In this document: positions 44,335-53,037 of the stretch, one piece after another
Position numbering within the stretch: position 1 is the first letter of the stretch
Layout of the letters: every line of letters starts with the position of its first letter
Source of the DNA: Bacillus sp. Cs-700
Lineage (GTDB): Bacteria > Bacillota > Bacilli > Bacillales > Guptibacillaceae
Direction: 5' to 3'
Length of the DNA: 64,000 nucleotides
Assembly (NCBI RefSeq): GCF_011082085.1
Contig: NZ_CP041063.1
Coordinates: 2,604,001 to 2,668,000, forward strand
Notes under the pieces: generated by a model
What the model was told of the DNA's origin: nothing
Seen by the model: the letters and a program-made list of their open reading frames with translations, nothing else
The model's database searches: none
Translations under genes and position numbers: made by a program

Positions 44335-45694
44335 AAGCACCTGGTGGCATGTCACCTTCATCGTGACGCCTCTCCAGATTAACGAACTTATTATATTCTT
44401 TCACAAATGCTAGCTCGACTGTTCCAACAGGACCATTCCGCTGCTTTGCAATAATAATTTCAATGATGTTTTTATTCTCTGATTCCTTATCATAATAATC
44501 ATCTCGATAAAGGAAGGCAACGATATCCGCATCCTGCTCAATACTTCCAGATTCACGAATATCAGACATCATTGGCCTTTTATCCTGTCTCGATTCAACT
44601 CCACGGGAGAGCTGTGACAGTGAAATCAGAGGGACTTCAAGCTCACGCGCAATACCTTTGAGAGAACGTGATATTTCGGAAACTTCCTGCTGTCTGTTTT
44701 CACCAGACCCATTTCCACGTATCAGCTGCATGTAGTCAATCAGAATCATACCCAGACCTTTTTCTTGCTTCAATCGCCTGCATTTGGCACGAATGTCACC
44801 AACACGAATACCTGGTGTATCATCGATATAGATTCCCGCATTTGAAAGACTTCCCATTGCCATCGTTAGCTTTTGCCAGTCATCACCTGTTAACCCACCT
44901 GTACGAAGACGCTGAGCATCTATATTACCTTCCGCACAAAGCATACGCATCACAAGCTGTTCCGCACCCATCTCTAGGCTAAAGATCGCGACATTCTCAT
45001 CGGTTTTCGTTGCAACGTTTTGAGCAATGTTAAGTGCGAATGCTGTTTTACCTACAGAAGGACGTGCAGCTACAATGATTAAATCGTTTCGCTGGAAACC
45101 CGCCGTCATACGATCAAGCTCAGAGAACCCTGTAGGGATCCCTGTGATGTCTTCTGTATTGTTCTGAAGGGTTTCAATATTATCATAAGCAGTGACAAGA
45201 ACATCTTTAATCGAGATAAAGGCTCCTGTATTCTTACGCTGAGATACTTCCATAATTGACTTCTCAGCTTCCGAAAGAAGGTTTTCAATTTCATTCTCTT
45301 TCGCATATCCATCAGATGCTATATCTGTTGCTGCACGAATTAATCTTCTTAAGATCGACTTCTCTTCAACAATTTTGGAATAATACTCAACGTTTGCAGC
45401 AGTTGGAACTGAATTAGCTAGATCACTTAAATAAGATACTCCGCCAATTTCCTCAAGAATCTTGAGATCCTGAAGCTCTGAAGTTACCGTGACAAGATCA
45501 ACAGGCTCTCCTTTTTCAGAGAGATCGATCATCACAGAGAAAATCTTCTGATGTGCCGCTCGGTAAAAGTCTTCCGGCTGCAGTACCTCTGTTGCTGTTG
45601 TGAGTGCATCGATTTCCAAGAAAACAGCACCGATTACCGCTTGTTCAGCTTCAATATTTTGAGGTGGCGTACGATCAGCAAATAAATCACTCAT
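44333..45694 (-). CDS. dnaC: Replicative DNA helicase
   Basis: A 453-residue DnaB-type hexameric helicase (called DnaC in Bacillus). N-terminal primase-interaction domain (about 8-110) starts PPQNIEAEQAVIGA; the RecA-like motor has Walker A ARPSVGKTAFA, Walker B ILIDYMQLI and the arginine-finger region near the C-terminus. It unwinds DNA at the fork after DnaB/DnaD/DnaI loading. It lies 48 bp after rplI, in the conserved rplI-dnaC order. Confidence 0.97.
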   Translation of the reverse strand: MSDLFADRTPPQNIEAEQAVIGAVFLEIDALTTATEVLQPEDFYRAAHQKIFSVMIDLSEKGEPVDLVTVTSELQDLKILEEIGGVSYLSDLANSVPTAANVEYYSKIVEEKSILRRLIRAATDIASDGYAKENEIENLLSEAEKSIMEVSQRKNTGAFISIKDVLVTAYDNIETLQNNTEDITGIPTGFSELDRMTAGFQRNDLIIVAARPSVGKTAFALNIAQNVATKTDENVAIFSLEMGAEQLVMRMLCAEGNIDAQRLRTGGLTGDDWQKLTMAMGSLSNAGIYIDDTPGIRVGDIRAKCRRLKQEKGLGMILIDYMQLIRGNGSGENRQQEVSEISRSLKGIARELEVPLISLSQLSRGVESRQDKRPMMSDIRESGSIEQDADIVAFLYRDDYYDKESENKNIIEIIIAKQRNGPVGTVELAFVKEYNKFVNLERRHDEGDMPPGA

Positions 45695-45742
45695 GTTGTT
45701 TTCCCCCTGAGCAGTTCGCTATTTTCCACCCGTAATCACCTA

Positions 45743-46186
45743 CTATTGCTCTACCACATGTACTTTAACAGTTGCTGTTACATCATGGTGCAATTTAAGG
45801 GGTACATTTGTGTAACCCAGGGAACGGATTGGTTCATCTAGTTCAATTTTGCGTTTATCAACTTTGATGTTGTGCTTTTTCAGTTCTTCAGCAATATTTT
45901 TGCTTGTAATGGAACCGAACAAACGGCCACCTTCTCCAGACTTCGTTTTTAATTCAACTTCAAGGCTTTCGATTGTTTTCTTCAACGCTTTCGCTTCATC
46001 AAGCTCTTCTTGAGCTTTCTTATCGTCGCTACGCTGTTTCGCCTTTAGGGTTTTCATATTTGCATTATTCGCTTCTAGAGCAAGATTATTCTTAAGTAGA
46101 TGGTTACGAGCATATCCATCTGCTACGTTTTTAACTTCACCTTTTTTACCTTTACCTTTTACATCTTCTAAGAAAATCACTTTCAT
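45743..46186 (-). CDS. rplI: 50S ribosomal protein L9
   Basis: A 147-residue L9: N-terminal RNA-binding domain ([30 protein letters not shown]), long connecting helix, and C-terminal domain ([19 protein letters not shown]). Its start overlaps the gdpP stop as ATGA, so the two are translationally coupled. Confidence 0.98.
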   Translation of the reverse strand: MKVIFLEDVKGKGKKGEVKNVADGYARNHLLKNNLALEANNANMKTLKAKQRSDDKKAQEELDEAKALKKTIESLEVELKTKSGEGGRLFGSITSKNIAEELKKHNIKVDKRKIELDEPIRSLGYTNVPLKLHHDVTATVKVHVVEQ

Positions 46187-48159
46187 GATTCATCCTCGCT
46201 CCCTTCCAAATAATTATCAATTGTTTCCTTAAGCATTTCTTCGGCTTCTTCAATTGACCCTGAGTCAATCTGCGTCGCAGCATTCGTTAAATGTCCACCA
46301 CCATTAAGGCCTTCCATAATGATCTGAACATTCACTTCCCCTAGCGACCTAGCACTTATGCTAATTTTACCATCATTTCGTTTCGAAATAACAAAAGATG
46401 CAATTACGCCACTCATTGATAGAAGCGTATCTGCCGCTTGAGCAATTAATACTTGATCATAGGTCTGATCCTTTTCACCTAGTGCGATCGCAATCCCACT
46501 CCGATAAATGTGTGACTTCTCTATGATTTTGGCTCTTCTAATATACTGCGCAATGTCTTCACGAAGGAACTCTTGAACAAGGACAGTATCAGCACCATGC
46601 GCCCTCAAATAAGAAGCAGCGTCAAATGTTCTAGAACCGGTCCTAAGCGTAAAGCTTTTCGTATCCACAATAATACCGGCTAGAAGCGCAGTTGCCTCCA
46701 TGATGTCCATTTTAAGCCGTTTTGGCTGGTATTCAAAGAGTTCCGTAACAAGCTCCGCTGTGGAAGAAGCATAGGGCTCCATGTAGACAAGAACGGGATC
46801 TTCAATAAACTCTTCTCCACGTCTATGGTGATCAATGACAACGACATGATCGAGCTTTTGCAAAAGACGCTCTTCCATAACAAGTGAAGGTTTATGTGTA
46901 TCGACGACAACTAAAAGCGTGTTAGGCGTACAATTCTCAAGCGCATCTTCAGGATCGATAAAACGTGCCCAAAGTTGCTCATTCCCTTCAATCTCTTCGA
47001 TTAATCGCGAGACACCGCTAGTCCGTTGATTTTGATCAAAAACGATTGAACCTTCTTTTCCATTTGCCTGGGCTACTTTAAGGATACCAATAGAAGCGCC
47101 AATGGAATCCATATCAGGGTTTTTATGCCCCATGATAATCACTTGGTCACTATCAAGGACAAGCTCCCGTAATGCATGGGAAATGACTCGTGCTCTTACC
47201 CTCGTCCGCTTTTCAATAGGGTTTGTCTTCCCACCATAAAATTTCACTTTTCCTGTCGTCTGCTTAATAGCAACTTGATCACCACCGCGTCCAAGCGCAA
47301 GATCAAGGCTAGATTGAGCCAACTGACCAAGTTCGGTAAGCGTACTATGTCCGCTACCAACTCCAATACTTAATGTAATCGAAACATTTTCCTTAGAAGT
47401 CGCTTCACGAACTTCATCAAGAATCGAAAACTTATTTTTTTCTAAGTCTTGAAGAATTTTTTGATTTAAAACAGCAAAGAATTTCTCAGAAGAACTTCGC
47501 TTCAAGAAGATTCCCTGTTCATCTGCCCAGTTATTTAGAATCGATGTGACGGAGCTGTTTAAGTTACTGCGCACTTGGTCACCAAGACCCTGGGTGACTT
47601 CTTCATAGTTATCAAGATAAATAATCCCAACAACTGTTTTTTCTTCATTATAAAGACGCTGAATTTCTACTTTTTCACTCACATCAAAGAAATAGAGCAA
47701 TCTTTCTTCTTGCTTAAAATATGTTTTGTATTTTCGATCATGAATCGTTAAAGTCTCTTCATTCGCCTCTGATTTTAGAAAGGGAATAATTTGTTCGGAA
47801 ATATCATTCAAAGAAAGTCCTATCAATTGCTCTTTCTCCATCATGATAGGCAAATAAGGATTCGTCCATTCGATGTGATATTCCTCATCATACAGCAAGA
47901 TTCCAAATGGCATTTCCATTAGAGCCTCGTCTCCCACCTTCTTCACGCGGTGAGACAGAGTCGAAACGTAGTCTCTGAGAGCAGCTTGGAATAAAGACTC
48001 AGCTCGAATCGCTGTGTAAACAAGAAGCGTCATTACTATTACGCTCCCAATTCCTAATATCCAGTTGTAATAGGTGATGATGCCGATAAACAGGATGGAA
48101 ATGACGAACAAGGCTACCACATGATAACCATGCCACCGTTTCGTTAAAAACTTTGGCAT
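46183..48159 (-). CDS. gdpP: Cyclic-di-AMP phosphodiesterase
   Basis: A 658-residue membrane protein (YybT). Two N-terminal transmembrane helices (about 13-50), a PAS domain (about 80-150), a degenerate GGDEF domain (about 170-300) and C-terminal DHH-DHHA1 phosphodiesterase: [31 protein letters not shown] and the [10 protein letters not shown] motif. It hydrolyses c-di-AMP to pApA. Neighbours are yybS (15 bp upstream) and rplI (overlap). Confidence 0.97.
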   Translation of the reverse strand: MPKFLTKRWHGYHVVALFVISILFIGIITYYNWILGIGSVIVMTLLVYTAIRAESLFQAALRDYVSTLSHRVKKVGDEALMEMPFGILLYDEEYHIEWTNPYLPIMMEKEQLIGLSLNDISEQIIPFLKSEANEETLTIHDRKYKTYFKQEERLLYFFDVSEKVEIQRLYNEEKTVVGIIYLDNYEEVTQGLGDQVRSNLNSSVTSILNNWADEQGIFLKRSSSEKFFAVLNQKILQDLEKNKFSILDEVREATSKENVSITLSIGVGSGHSTLTELGQLAQSSLDLALGRGGDQVAIKQTTGKVKFYGGKTNPIEKRTRVRARVISHALRELVLDSDQVIIMGHKNPDMDSIGASIGILKVAQANGKEGSIVFDQNQRTSGVSRLIEEIEGNEQLWARFIDPEDALENCTPNTLLVVVDTHKPSLVMEERLLQKLDHVVVIDHHRRGEEFIEDPVLVYMEPYASSTAELVTELFEYQPKRLKMDIMEATALLAGIIVDTKSFTLRTGSRTFDAASYLRAHGADTVLVQEFLREDIAQYIRRAKIIEKSHIYRSGIAIALGEKDQTYDQVLIAQAADTLLSMSGVIASFVISKRNDGKISISARSLGEVNVQIIMEGLNGGGHLTNAATQIDSGSIEEAEEMLKETIDNYLEGSEDES

Positions 48160-48174
48160 ACTTTCAGCTCCTAC

Positions 48175-49101
48175 CTATGATTTCATTCTCCTTCGCAATT
48201 CGAAACCAAGATCAATGATTCCAATAATAACAACAAATGATGTTAGTGCGAAGCCAAGAAACGTTAACAGAATTGGCACGACGAGGGGCCATCCTTTATG
48301 ATGACTAAAAAAGTAAATGACAGCAAGACCCTGAACAAATATCAGAGCATTGAGTATAGAGTACACATTAATGGCTGCCACAAATACAGCCGATCCTTCT
48401 TCTAATCCTACCATCATAACAATAGTAACAACTAAATAATACCATAAAAAACTCTTCGGGAATGTCCATTCTCTGATTGGCTGAAAGACGGGTGGCTGAA
48501 AGTTGCCTACTCTTCTTAAAATTGGAATGGAAAGTAGCTGTGAAATCAGTGCAATCACTACACCCATGAGCACTAAACCTGTCGGAATTAAATAGCGCAA
48601 TAAACTAATTTGCTCTTTAAGTTGATTAAACTGGCTAGTGTCCAAACCTAACGAACGATATATCGATTCTGCTTGTTGAAAGGATTGATTCATCATTTCC
48701 ACAACAAGGTCAGCTGGATTTTGACCGATCACTAGAATACTCGATACAAAAGCAAGCACAAGGCCGACTACATACGCTAACCCGCTTCCTACCAATACAG
48801 CAAGTGCAGACTTACGAATTGCGTATAAATACCCAGCAGTTATCCCTCCAAGCCCTACCGTAAACGTCATAACGAGAGAAGGAAGACCTGCCGTTAACAC
48901 CCCAAGCACTATCGTCACAGCCCACATCACTAGCCCACTCTTCATACCATTGCGCACAACCATCAGTATAAACGGGATAGGAAGAGCCCAGAGCGTAAGA
49001 GAGCCTAAAAGTGGTACATAAATCGTAATCAGAAACAATACAGCAAACACGGCCGCAAGAGCAGCCCCTTCAACTAACTGCCTAACACCTTGATTCTTCA
49101 A
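48175..49101 (-). CDS. yybS: YybS/DUF2232 family membrane protein
   Basis: About 308 residues with eight or so hydrophobic helices, DUF2232 family, an ECF S-component-like fold of unknown substrate. The frame continues upstream into the tandem-repeat array, but the TTG at 49101 (MKNQGVRQLVEGAALAAV) has AAAGGAG seven bases before it and fits YybS N-termini. First gene of yybS-gdpP-rplI; the 120-bp repeat array ends 17 bases upstream of this start, so it lies in the leader. Confidence 0.88.
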   Translation of the reverse strand: MKNQGVRQLVEGAALAAVFAVLFLITIYVPLLGSLTLWALPIPFILMVVRNGMKSGLVMWAVTIVLGVLTAGLPSLVMTFTVGLGGITAGYLYAIRKSALAVLVGSGLAYVVGLVLAFVSSILVIGQNPADLVVEMMNQSFQQAESIYRSLGLDTSQFNQLKEQISLLRYLIPTGLVLMGVVIALISQLLSIPILRRVGNFQPPVFQPIREWTFPKSFLWYYLVVTIVMMVGLEEGSAVFVAAINVYSILNALIFVQGLAVIYFFSHHKGWPLVVPILLTFLGFALTSFVVIIGIIDLGFELRRRMKS

Positions 49102-49117
49102 TAGTCTTCTCCTTTTT

Positions 49118-49623
49118 GTAAAGCGGAAGTGGGCGGTTAGACCCGTCAGGCACTGGAGCCTTGCAAATTGAACACGATCTTTGTGTTCGAGTTGCAAGGT
49201 GAAGTGACAGAGGGTCTGCCCACTGCAGCTGGATCATGTAAAGCGGAGCGGGCCAGCTTAAATCCGGAGGGTGTTGGAGCCCATGAGACTGAGACGCTTT
49301 TTGTCTCATTCAATTGGACGAAACAGCCGAAGGATTTGGCCCGCGCAGCTGGATCAGTAAAGCGGAAGTGGGCGTTTAGGTCCGACAAGCGCTGGAAACA
49401 TTTCATTTGAACACGGTCTTTGTATTCGAATAAAAGGGTGAAGCGACTCGAGGACCTGCCCACTGCAGCTAGATCAGTAAAGCGGAAGTGACCGTTTAGG
49501 CTCGACAAGCACTGGAACCTTTACATTTGAACACGTTCTTTGTGTTCAGAGGGAAAGGTGAAGTGATCGAGAGACTGATCACTGCAGCTGGATCATGTAA
49601 AGCGGAAGTGACCGATAAAACAC
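49118..49623. repeat. Tandem array of 120-bp self-complementary units (4.2 copies)
   Basis: Units begin GTAAAGCGGA at 49118, 49238, 49357, 49477 and 49597 (last one partial), so the period is 119-120 bp. Each ends with GCAGCT(G/A)GATCA. Within a unit the ends pair as a long stem with an internal hairpin, and the paired bases co-vary: GTGGGC/GCCCAC with AGACCC/GGGTCT (unit 1), GCGGGCC/GGCCCGC with AAATCC/GGATTT (unit 2), GTGGGC/GCCCAC with AGGTCC/GGACCT (unit 3), GTGA/TCAC (unit 4). The apical hairpin is GAACAC/GTGTTC in units 1 and 4 and GAGAC/GTCTC in unit 2. No protein gene is supported here. Confidence 0.85.
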
Positions 49624-49707
49624 AATAATCAACCGAAGCCTTCCAGTCACTTAAATCCTATCCATACAGTATATCCATTCATTTTATCAACCCGCTTAGT
49701 AGAAATA

Positions 49708-49759
49708 CAAAAAACGGGTCGAAATCCCCTTACTACATTGTAAGAATTTCTGCCCGTTT
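49708..49759 (-). terminator. Large terminator-like hairpin between the HPr-like gene and the array
   Basis: Outer stem AAACGGG / CCCGTTT, middle GAAAT / ATTTC, inner CTTAC / GTAAG; on the minus strand it is followed by TTTTTTG. Confidence 0.65.
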
Positions 49760-49797
49760 CAGCAAATGTTTCATTAATTTGAATAGTGAGCATTAAG

Positions 49798-49824
49798 AAA
49801 AGGCTGTATCGTTAACAGCCTTTT
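49798..49824. terminator. Terminator of the HPr-like gene
   Basis: Perfect 10-bp stem AAAAGGCTGT / ACAGCCTTTT with a seven-base loop, six bases after the stop codon. Confidence 0.85.
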
Positions 49825-49829
49825 GTGTA

Positions 49830-50126
49830 CTACATAAGAGATAGTGTATCTTCCCTTGCACCATCCATCTCTTTTTGAAGCCACTCGACTAATTGCACAG
49901 ATGCTGTTTGCGCATCTTCGCCGTCAGCAATAAGTAGAATCGAATCGCTTTCTTTCACGGTGAGATTAAACGTAATAACGCTCGTTAAATTCTTTCCGTT
50001 AATGCTATGCCCATTTCGATAGAGAGACACGTGACTATCAAACGTTTTCGCTTTTTTGACGAATGCCATAAGAGAATTCATACTAAGCGGAGCGGTAAGT
50101 GTTACTGTTGAAGTTTCAACGTTCAT
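49830..50126 (-). CDS. HPr-like protein lacking both phosphorylation sites
   Basis: A 98-residue protein with the HPr fold order (beta-alpha-beta-beta-alpha-beta-beta): VTLTAPLSMNSLMAFVKKAK, VSLYRNGHSINGKNLTSVITFNL, and DSILLIADGEDAQTASVQLVEWL. Aligned with HPr, the GIHARPA segment with catalytic His15 is replaced by LSMNSLMA, and Ser46 falls on Asn. So it can be neither phosphorylated by enzyme I nor by HPr kinase in the usual way. Monocistron between rpsR and yybS with its own terminator. A regulatory or structural role is possible. Confidence 0.65.
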   Translation of the reverse strand: MNVETSTVTLTAPLSMNSLMAFVKKAKTFDSHVSLYRNGHSINGKNLTSVITFNLTVKESDSILLIADGEDAQTASVQLVEWLQKEMDGAREDTLSLM

Positions 50127-50240
50127 TATTGTGGTTCCTCCTTACAGGATTCTTGTAAGGGTTGTATTCCCTCATCATGCAGGAGTGTAAACCACTTATT
50201 CCAAAATCGCGTTATCATCTTAGAATAACGTTGTATAGAA

Positions 50241-50271
50241 AAAAGCAGTAGGACATCATCCTACTGCTTTT
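50241..50271. terminator. Terminator of the rpsF-ssb-rpsR operon
   Basis: Perfect 13-bp stem AAAAGCAGTAGGA / TCCTACTGCTTTT with loop CATCA. Confidence 0.9.
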
Positions 50272-50276
50272 CATCC

Positions 50277-50513
50277 TTACTCACCAAGTACGTATGGTAG
50301 TAAAGCCATTTGACGAGCACGTTTAACTGCGCGAGTCAATTGACGTTGGTATTTAGCGCTAGTACCTGTTACACGACGTGGAAGAATTTTTCCACGCTCA
50401 GATACGAAGCGTTTAAGAAGATCTACATCTTTATAGTCGATGTAAGTGATTTTGTTTACTGTGAAGAAACAAACCTTTTTACGACGACCTCTGCGTCCAC
50501 CTGGTCTTGCCAT
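50277..50513 (-). CDS. rpsR: 30S ribosomal protein S18
   Basis: A 78-residue basic protein with the S18 pattern [21 protein letters not shown] and [19 protein letters not shown]. It binds S6 and 16S rRNA in the platform. Last gene of rpsF-ssb-rpsR. AAAGGAGG precedes the ATG. Confidence 0.98.
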   Translation of the reverse strand: MARPGGRRGRRKKVCFFTVNKITYIDYKDVDLLKRFVSERGKILPRRVTGTSAKYQRQLTRAVKRARQMALLPYVLGE

Positions 50514-50576
50514 GGGTAGTTACCTCCTTTGCATTTAAAATTCGTTCTCTGTTTTCACCGCTCGAAACAGAGAGTA

Positions 50577-51080
50577 TTAGAACGGCAAGTCATCATCTGA
50601 AATGTCGATCGGCTTGCCATCGCTCGCAAACGGGTCATCTCCAAAATTGGAGTGATCACGGTTGTTATCACGATTTTGGTTCTGATTCCCGTAACCGCCG
50701 GTTTCTCTGTTTTGGTTGCCGCCACCGTAGTTGCCGCTTCCGCTACCGCCTTGGTTAGAACCTTTAGGCTCGAGAAATTGGACGCTTTCAGCCATCACTT
50801 CTGTCACAAACACACGCTGTCCCTGGCTATTATCATAAGAGCGAGTCTGAACTCGTCCATCTACACCAGCAAGGCTGCCTTTTTTCAAGAAATTGGCTGC
50901 ATTTTCTGCCTGTCTGCGCCATACAACAATGTTGATAAAATCAGCTTCGCGGTCTCCCTGCTGATTCGTAAACGGGCGATTCACAGCAAGTGTGAAGTTC
51001 GCAACCGCTACGCCACTAGGGGTATAACGCAATTCAGGGTCTTTTGTTAAACGTCCAACTAATACGACGCGATTCAGCAT
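50577..51080 (-). CDS. ssb: Single-stranded DNA-binding protein
   Basis: A 167-residue SSB: N-terminal OB fold (1-105, [23 protein letters not shown]), a glycine/asparagine-rich linker (about 112-150) and the acidic C-terminal tip ISDDDLPF that recruits replication and repair proteins. It is encoded between the two ribosomal genes, as usual. Confidence 0.98.
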   Translation of the reverse strand: MLNRVVLVGRLTKDPELRYTPSGVAVANFTLAVNRPFTNQQGDREADFINIVVWRRQAENAANFLKKGSLAGVDGRVQTRSYDNSQGQRVFVTEVMAESVQFLEPKGSNQGGSGSGNYGGGNQNRETGGYGNQNQNRDNNRDHSNFGDDPFASDGKPIDISDDDLPF

Positions 51081-51106
51081 CAGAACCCCTCCTATTTATA
51101 AAACAA

Positions 51107-51403
51107 TTACTTTTTAGCTTCTTCTAGGTTGATCGTCATGAAACGAAGAACATCGTCGTTGATTTTCATCAAACGGCTGAATTCATCAATCGCTTCAGTG
51201 TTACTGTTAATGTTAAGAAGCATGTAGATCCCGCTGTTGAAATTCTCGATTTCATAAGCAAGACGCTTCTTACCCATTTCTTTAGTTTCATTAATTTCCG
51301 CACCATTGTCAGTAAGGATTCCGTTGAAACGCTCGACAAGAGCTTTCTGTGCATCCTCTTCAATGTTTGGACGGATAATGTACATAATTTCGTAGTTACG
51401 CAT
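51107..51403 (-). CDS. rpsF: 30S ribosomal protein S6
   Basis: A 98-residue S6 beginning [13 protein letters not shown], with the typical [14 protein letters not shown] and [10 protein letters not shown] strands. A GTG three codons upstream is in frame, but the ATG at 51403 follows AAGGAGGTGA. First gene of the operon, with a hairpin leader that may bind S6:S18. Confidence 0.97.
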   Translation of the reverse strand: MRNYEIMYIIRPNIEEDAQKALVERFNGILTDNGAEINETKEMGKKRLAYEIENFNSGIYMLLNINSNTEAIDEFSRLMKINDDVLRFMTINLEEAKK

Positions 51404-51427
51404 TCCGTTCACCTCCTTTTGGTCTAA

Positions 51428-51451
51428 CGGCTCTTAACTGGAATTAAGAGC
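51428..51451 (-). promoter_or_regulatory. Putative S6:S18-binding leader hairpin of rpsF
   Basis: On the minus strand GCTCTTAA, six-base loop, TTAAGAGC (perfect 8 bp), then CCGTTAGACC just before the ribosome binding site. A hairpin with a CCG element is the feature known from S6:S18 autoregulatory leaders. Confidence 0.45.
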
Positions 51452-51490
51452 AAGGAGTAAGTATACAAAGATAATTACTCACAGCTTTAG

Positions 51491-51519
51491 ATTATACCAA
51501 ATTAATTCTTTATTAGCAA
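51491..51519 (-). promoter_or_regulatory. SigA-type promoter of rpsF-ssb-rpsR
   Basis: On the minus strand TTGCTA, 17-bp spacer, TATAAT with an upstream TGG (extended -10). Confidence 0.85.
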
Positions 51520-51533
51520 GTTCGATTTAAATC

Positions 51534-52634
51534 TTATACGTTAAAACGGAAATGGATTACGTCTCCGTCTTTTACAATGTACTCTTTTCCTTCAAGACGA
51601 ACTTTTCCTTTTTCTTTCGCGATCGCCATTGTCCCAGCTTCAACCAGGTCATCATAAGCGACAATTTCAGCGCGAATAAAGCCACGTTCAAAGTCGGTAT
51701 GGATAATACCAGCTGCCTGAGGAGCTTTCATACCAAGACGGAATGTCCACGCACGAACTTCTTGCTCACCTGCAGTGAAATACGTTGCTAATCCAAGAAG
51801 GTCATAAGAAGCGCGAATTAATTTGTTCAAACCAGGCTCTGAAATACCAATATCTTCAAGGAAAGCATCTTTCTCTTCCCCATCAAGCTCAGCAAGTTCA
51901 GACTCGATTTTCGCACAAACAACAATGACTTCAGCGCCTTCTTTTGAAGCATATTCACGAACTTTAGCAACATATTCGTTATCTGAAGGATCTAGTAGAT
52001 CATCTTCATCAACGTTTGCTACGTAAAGAACAGGCTTTTTCGTTAGTAGGTGATACCCATATACGATTTTCTCTTCTTCTTCTGTTAGTTCTACACTTCG
52101 AGCAGGCTGCTCTTCTTCAAACGCTTCTTTCAACTTTGTAAGAACGTTAAACTCAGCCAGTGCTTCTTTGTCTTTTTGTTTCGCCATTTTTTGAACGCGC
52201 GCAATCCGCTTATCAACTGATTCAAGATCGGCAAGAATAAGCTCAAGGTTAATCGTTTCAATATCTGAAATTGGATCTACTTTACCGGACACGTGTGTAA
52301 TGTTCTCATCATCAAAACAACGAACAACTTGAGAGATTGCGTCTACTTGGCGAATATGAGAAAGAAACTTGTTTCCTAGTCCTTCTCCTTTACTTGCCCC
52401 TTTTACAATTCCAGCAATATCGGTAAATTCAAATGCTGTTGGAATGGTTTTCTTTGGCTTTACTAGTTCAGTAAGCTTTTGAAGGCGCTCATCAGGAACC
52501 TCTACAATCCCAACGTTCGGATCGATTGTACAGAACGGATAGTTCGCTGACTCTGCTCCAGCCTGTGTAATTGCATTAAATAACGTTGACTTCCCAACAT
52601 TTGGAAGCCCTACTATACCGGTGGTTAATGCCAT
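51534..52634 (-). CDS. ychF: Redox-/ribosome-associated GTPase-like ATPase YchF
   Basis: A 366-residue Obg-family protein: GIVGLPNVGKSTLFNAIT P loop, an NxxE-type specificity region instead of NKxD (binds ATP), coiled-coil insert and C-terminal TGS domain (FTAGEQEVRAWTFRLG). The frame extends to 52697, but the ATG at 52634 (MALTTGIVG) follows AAAGGAG and is the standard start. In B. subtilis this is YyaF, upstream of rpsF, as here. Confidence 0.96.
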   Translation of the reverse strand: MALTTGIVGLPNVGKSTLFNAITQAGAESANYPFCTIDPNVGIVEVPDERLQKLTELVKPKKTIPTAFEFTDIAGIVKGASKGEGLGNKFLSHIRQVDAISQVVRCFDDENITHVSGKVDPISDIETINLELILADLESVDKRIARVQKMAKQKDKEALAEFNVLTKLKEAFEEEQPARSVELTEEEEKIVYGYHLLTKKPVLYVANVDEDDLLDPSDNEYVAKVREYASKEGAEVIVVCAKIESELAELDGEEKDAFLEDIGISEPGLNKLIRASYDLLGLATYFTAGEQEVRAWTFRLGMKAPQAAGIIHTDFERGFIRAEIVAYDDLVEAGTMAIAKEKGKVRLEGKEYIVKDGDVIHFRFNV

Positions 52635-52806
52635 CTCGGTCACTCCTTTAAAGTATCTGCCTAAACAGGCGATTTTTATAAAAAGACGGCTAAACAAGCC
52701 ATTTCTAGACTATTTTTTTCAATTTGGTACACAAACGACATACCTTACTAATTATAGAGATGAGAACGTAAAAAAACAAGCGTCCTCCATTTCTGTGTAA
52801 GTAAAA

Positions 52807-52829
52807 TGACCGCCCAAAATGGACGGTCA
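52807..52829 (-). terminator. Terminator of yyzM
   Basis: TGACCGTCC / GGGCGGTCA stem (one wobble) with an ATTTT loop, followed on the minus strand by TTTTAC; it overlaps the stop codon. Confidence 0.7.
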
Positions 52830-53024
52830 AGATTCTGCATGCTCGAGGACTTTCTTCAGCTTTTTAGAAAACTCTTTTCGTGGAAGCATTACACTGTGGT
52901 CACAACCAAGACATTTAATTCGAATATCCGCTCCCATTCGAATCACTTTCCATCGGTTCTCCCCACACGGATGAGCTTTCTTCATTTCAACAACGTCATT
53001 TAAGCCAAATTCTTTACCGGACAT
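52827..53024 (-). CDS. yyzM: DUF951 small protein (YyzM-like)
   Basis: A 65-residue protein of DUF951 with HPCGENRWKVIRMGADIRIKC and GCDHSVMLPRKEFSKKLKKV; the cysteines (C20, C38, C41) may bind metal. GGGGGA precedes the ATG. It is 13 bp after the MscS gene in a ykvI-mscS-yyzM string. Function unknown. Confidence 0.88.
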   Translation of the reverse strand: MSGKEFGLNDVVEMKKAHPCGENRWKVIRMGADIRIKCLGCDHSVMLPRKEFSKKLKKVLEHAES

Positions 53025-53037
53025 AAGGATTCCCCCT

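Noticed and set aside
49146-49508. Open frames across the repeat array on both strands
   Set aside because: They consist of translated repeat units, lack ribosome binding sites and overlap each other; yybS has a clear internal TTG start with AAAGGAG.
49118-49623. CRISPR array
   Set aside because: Units are 120 bp, self-similar along their entire length, and have no short identical repeat with unique spacers; no cas genes are near.
52286-52296. parS site in ychF (CACGTG)
   Set aside because: Only the central hexamer is present; the flanking GTTT/AAAC arms are missing. Other CACGTG occurrences failed in the same manner.
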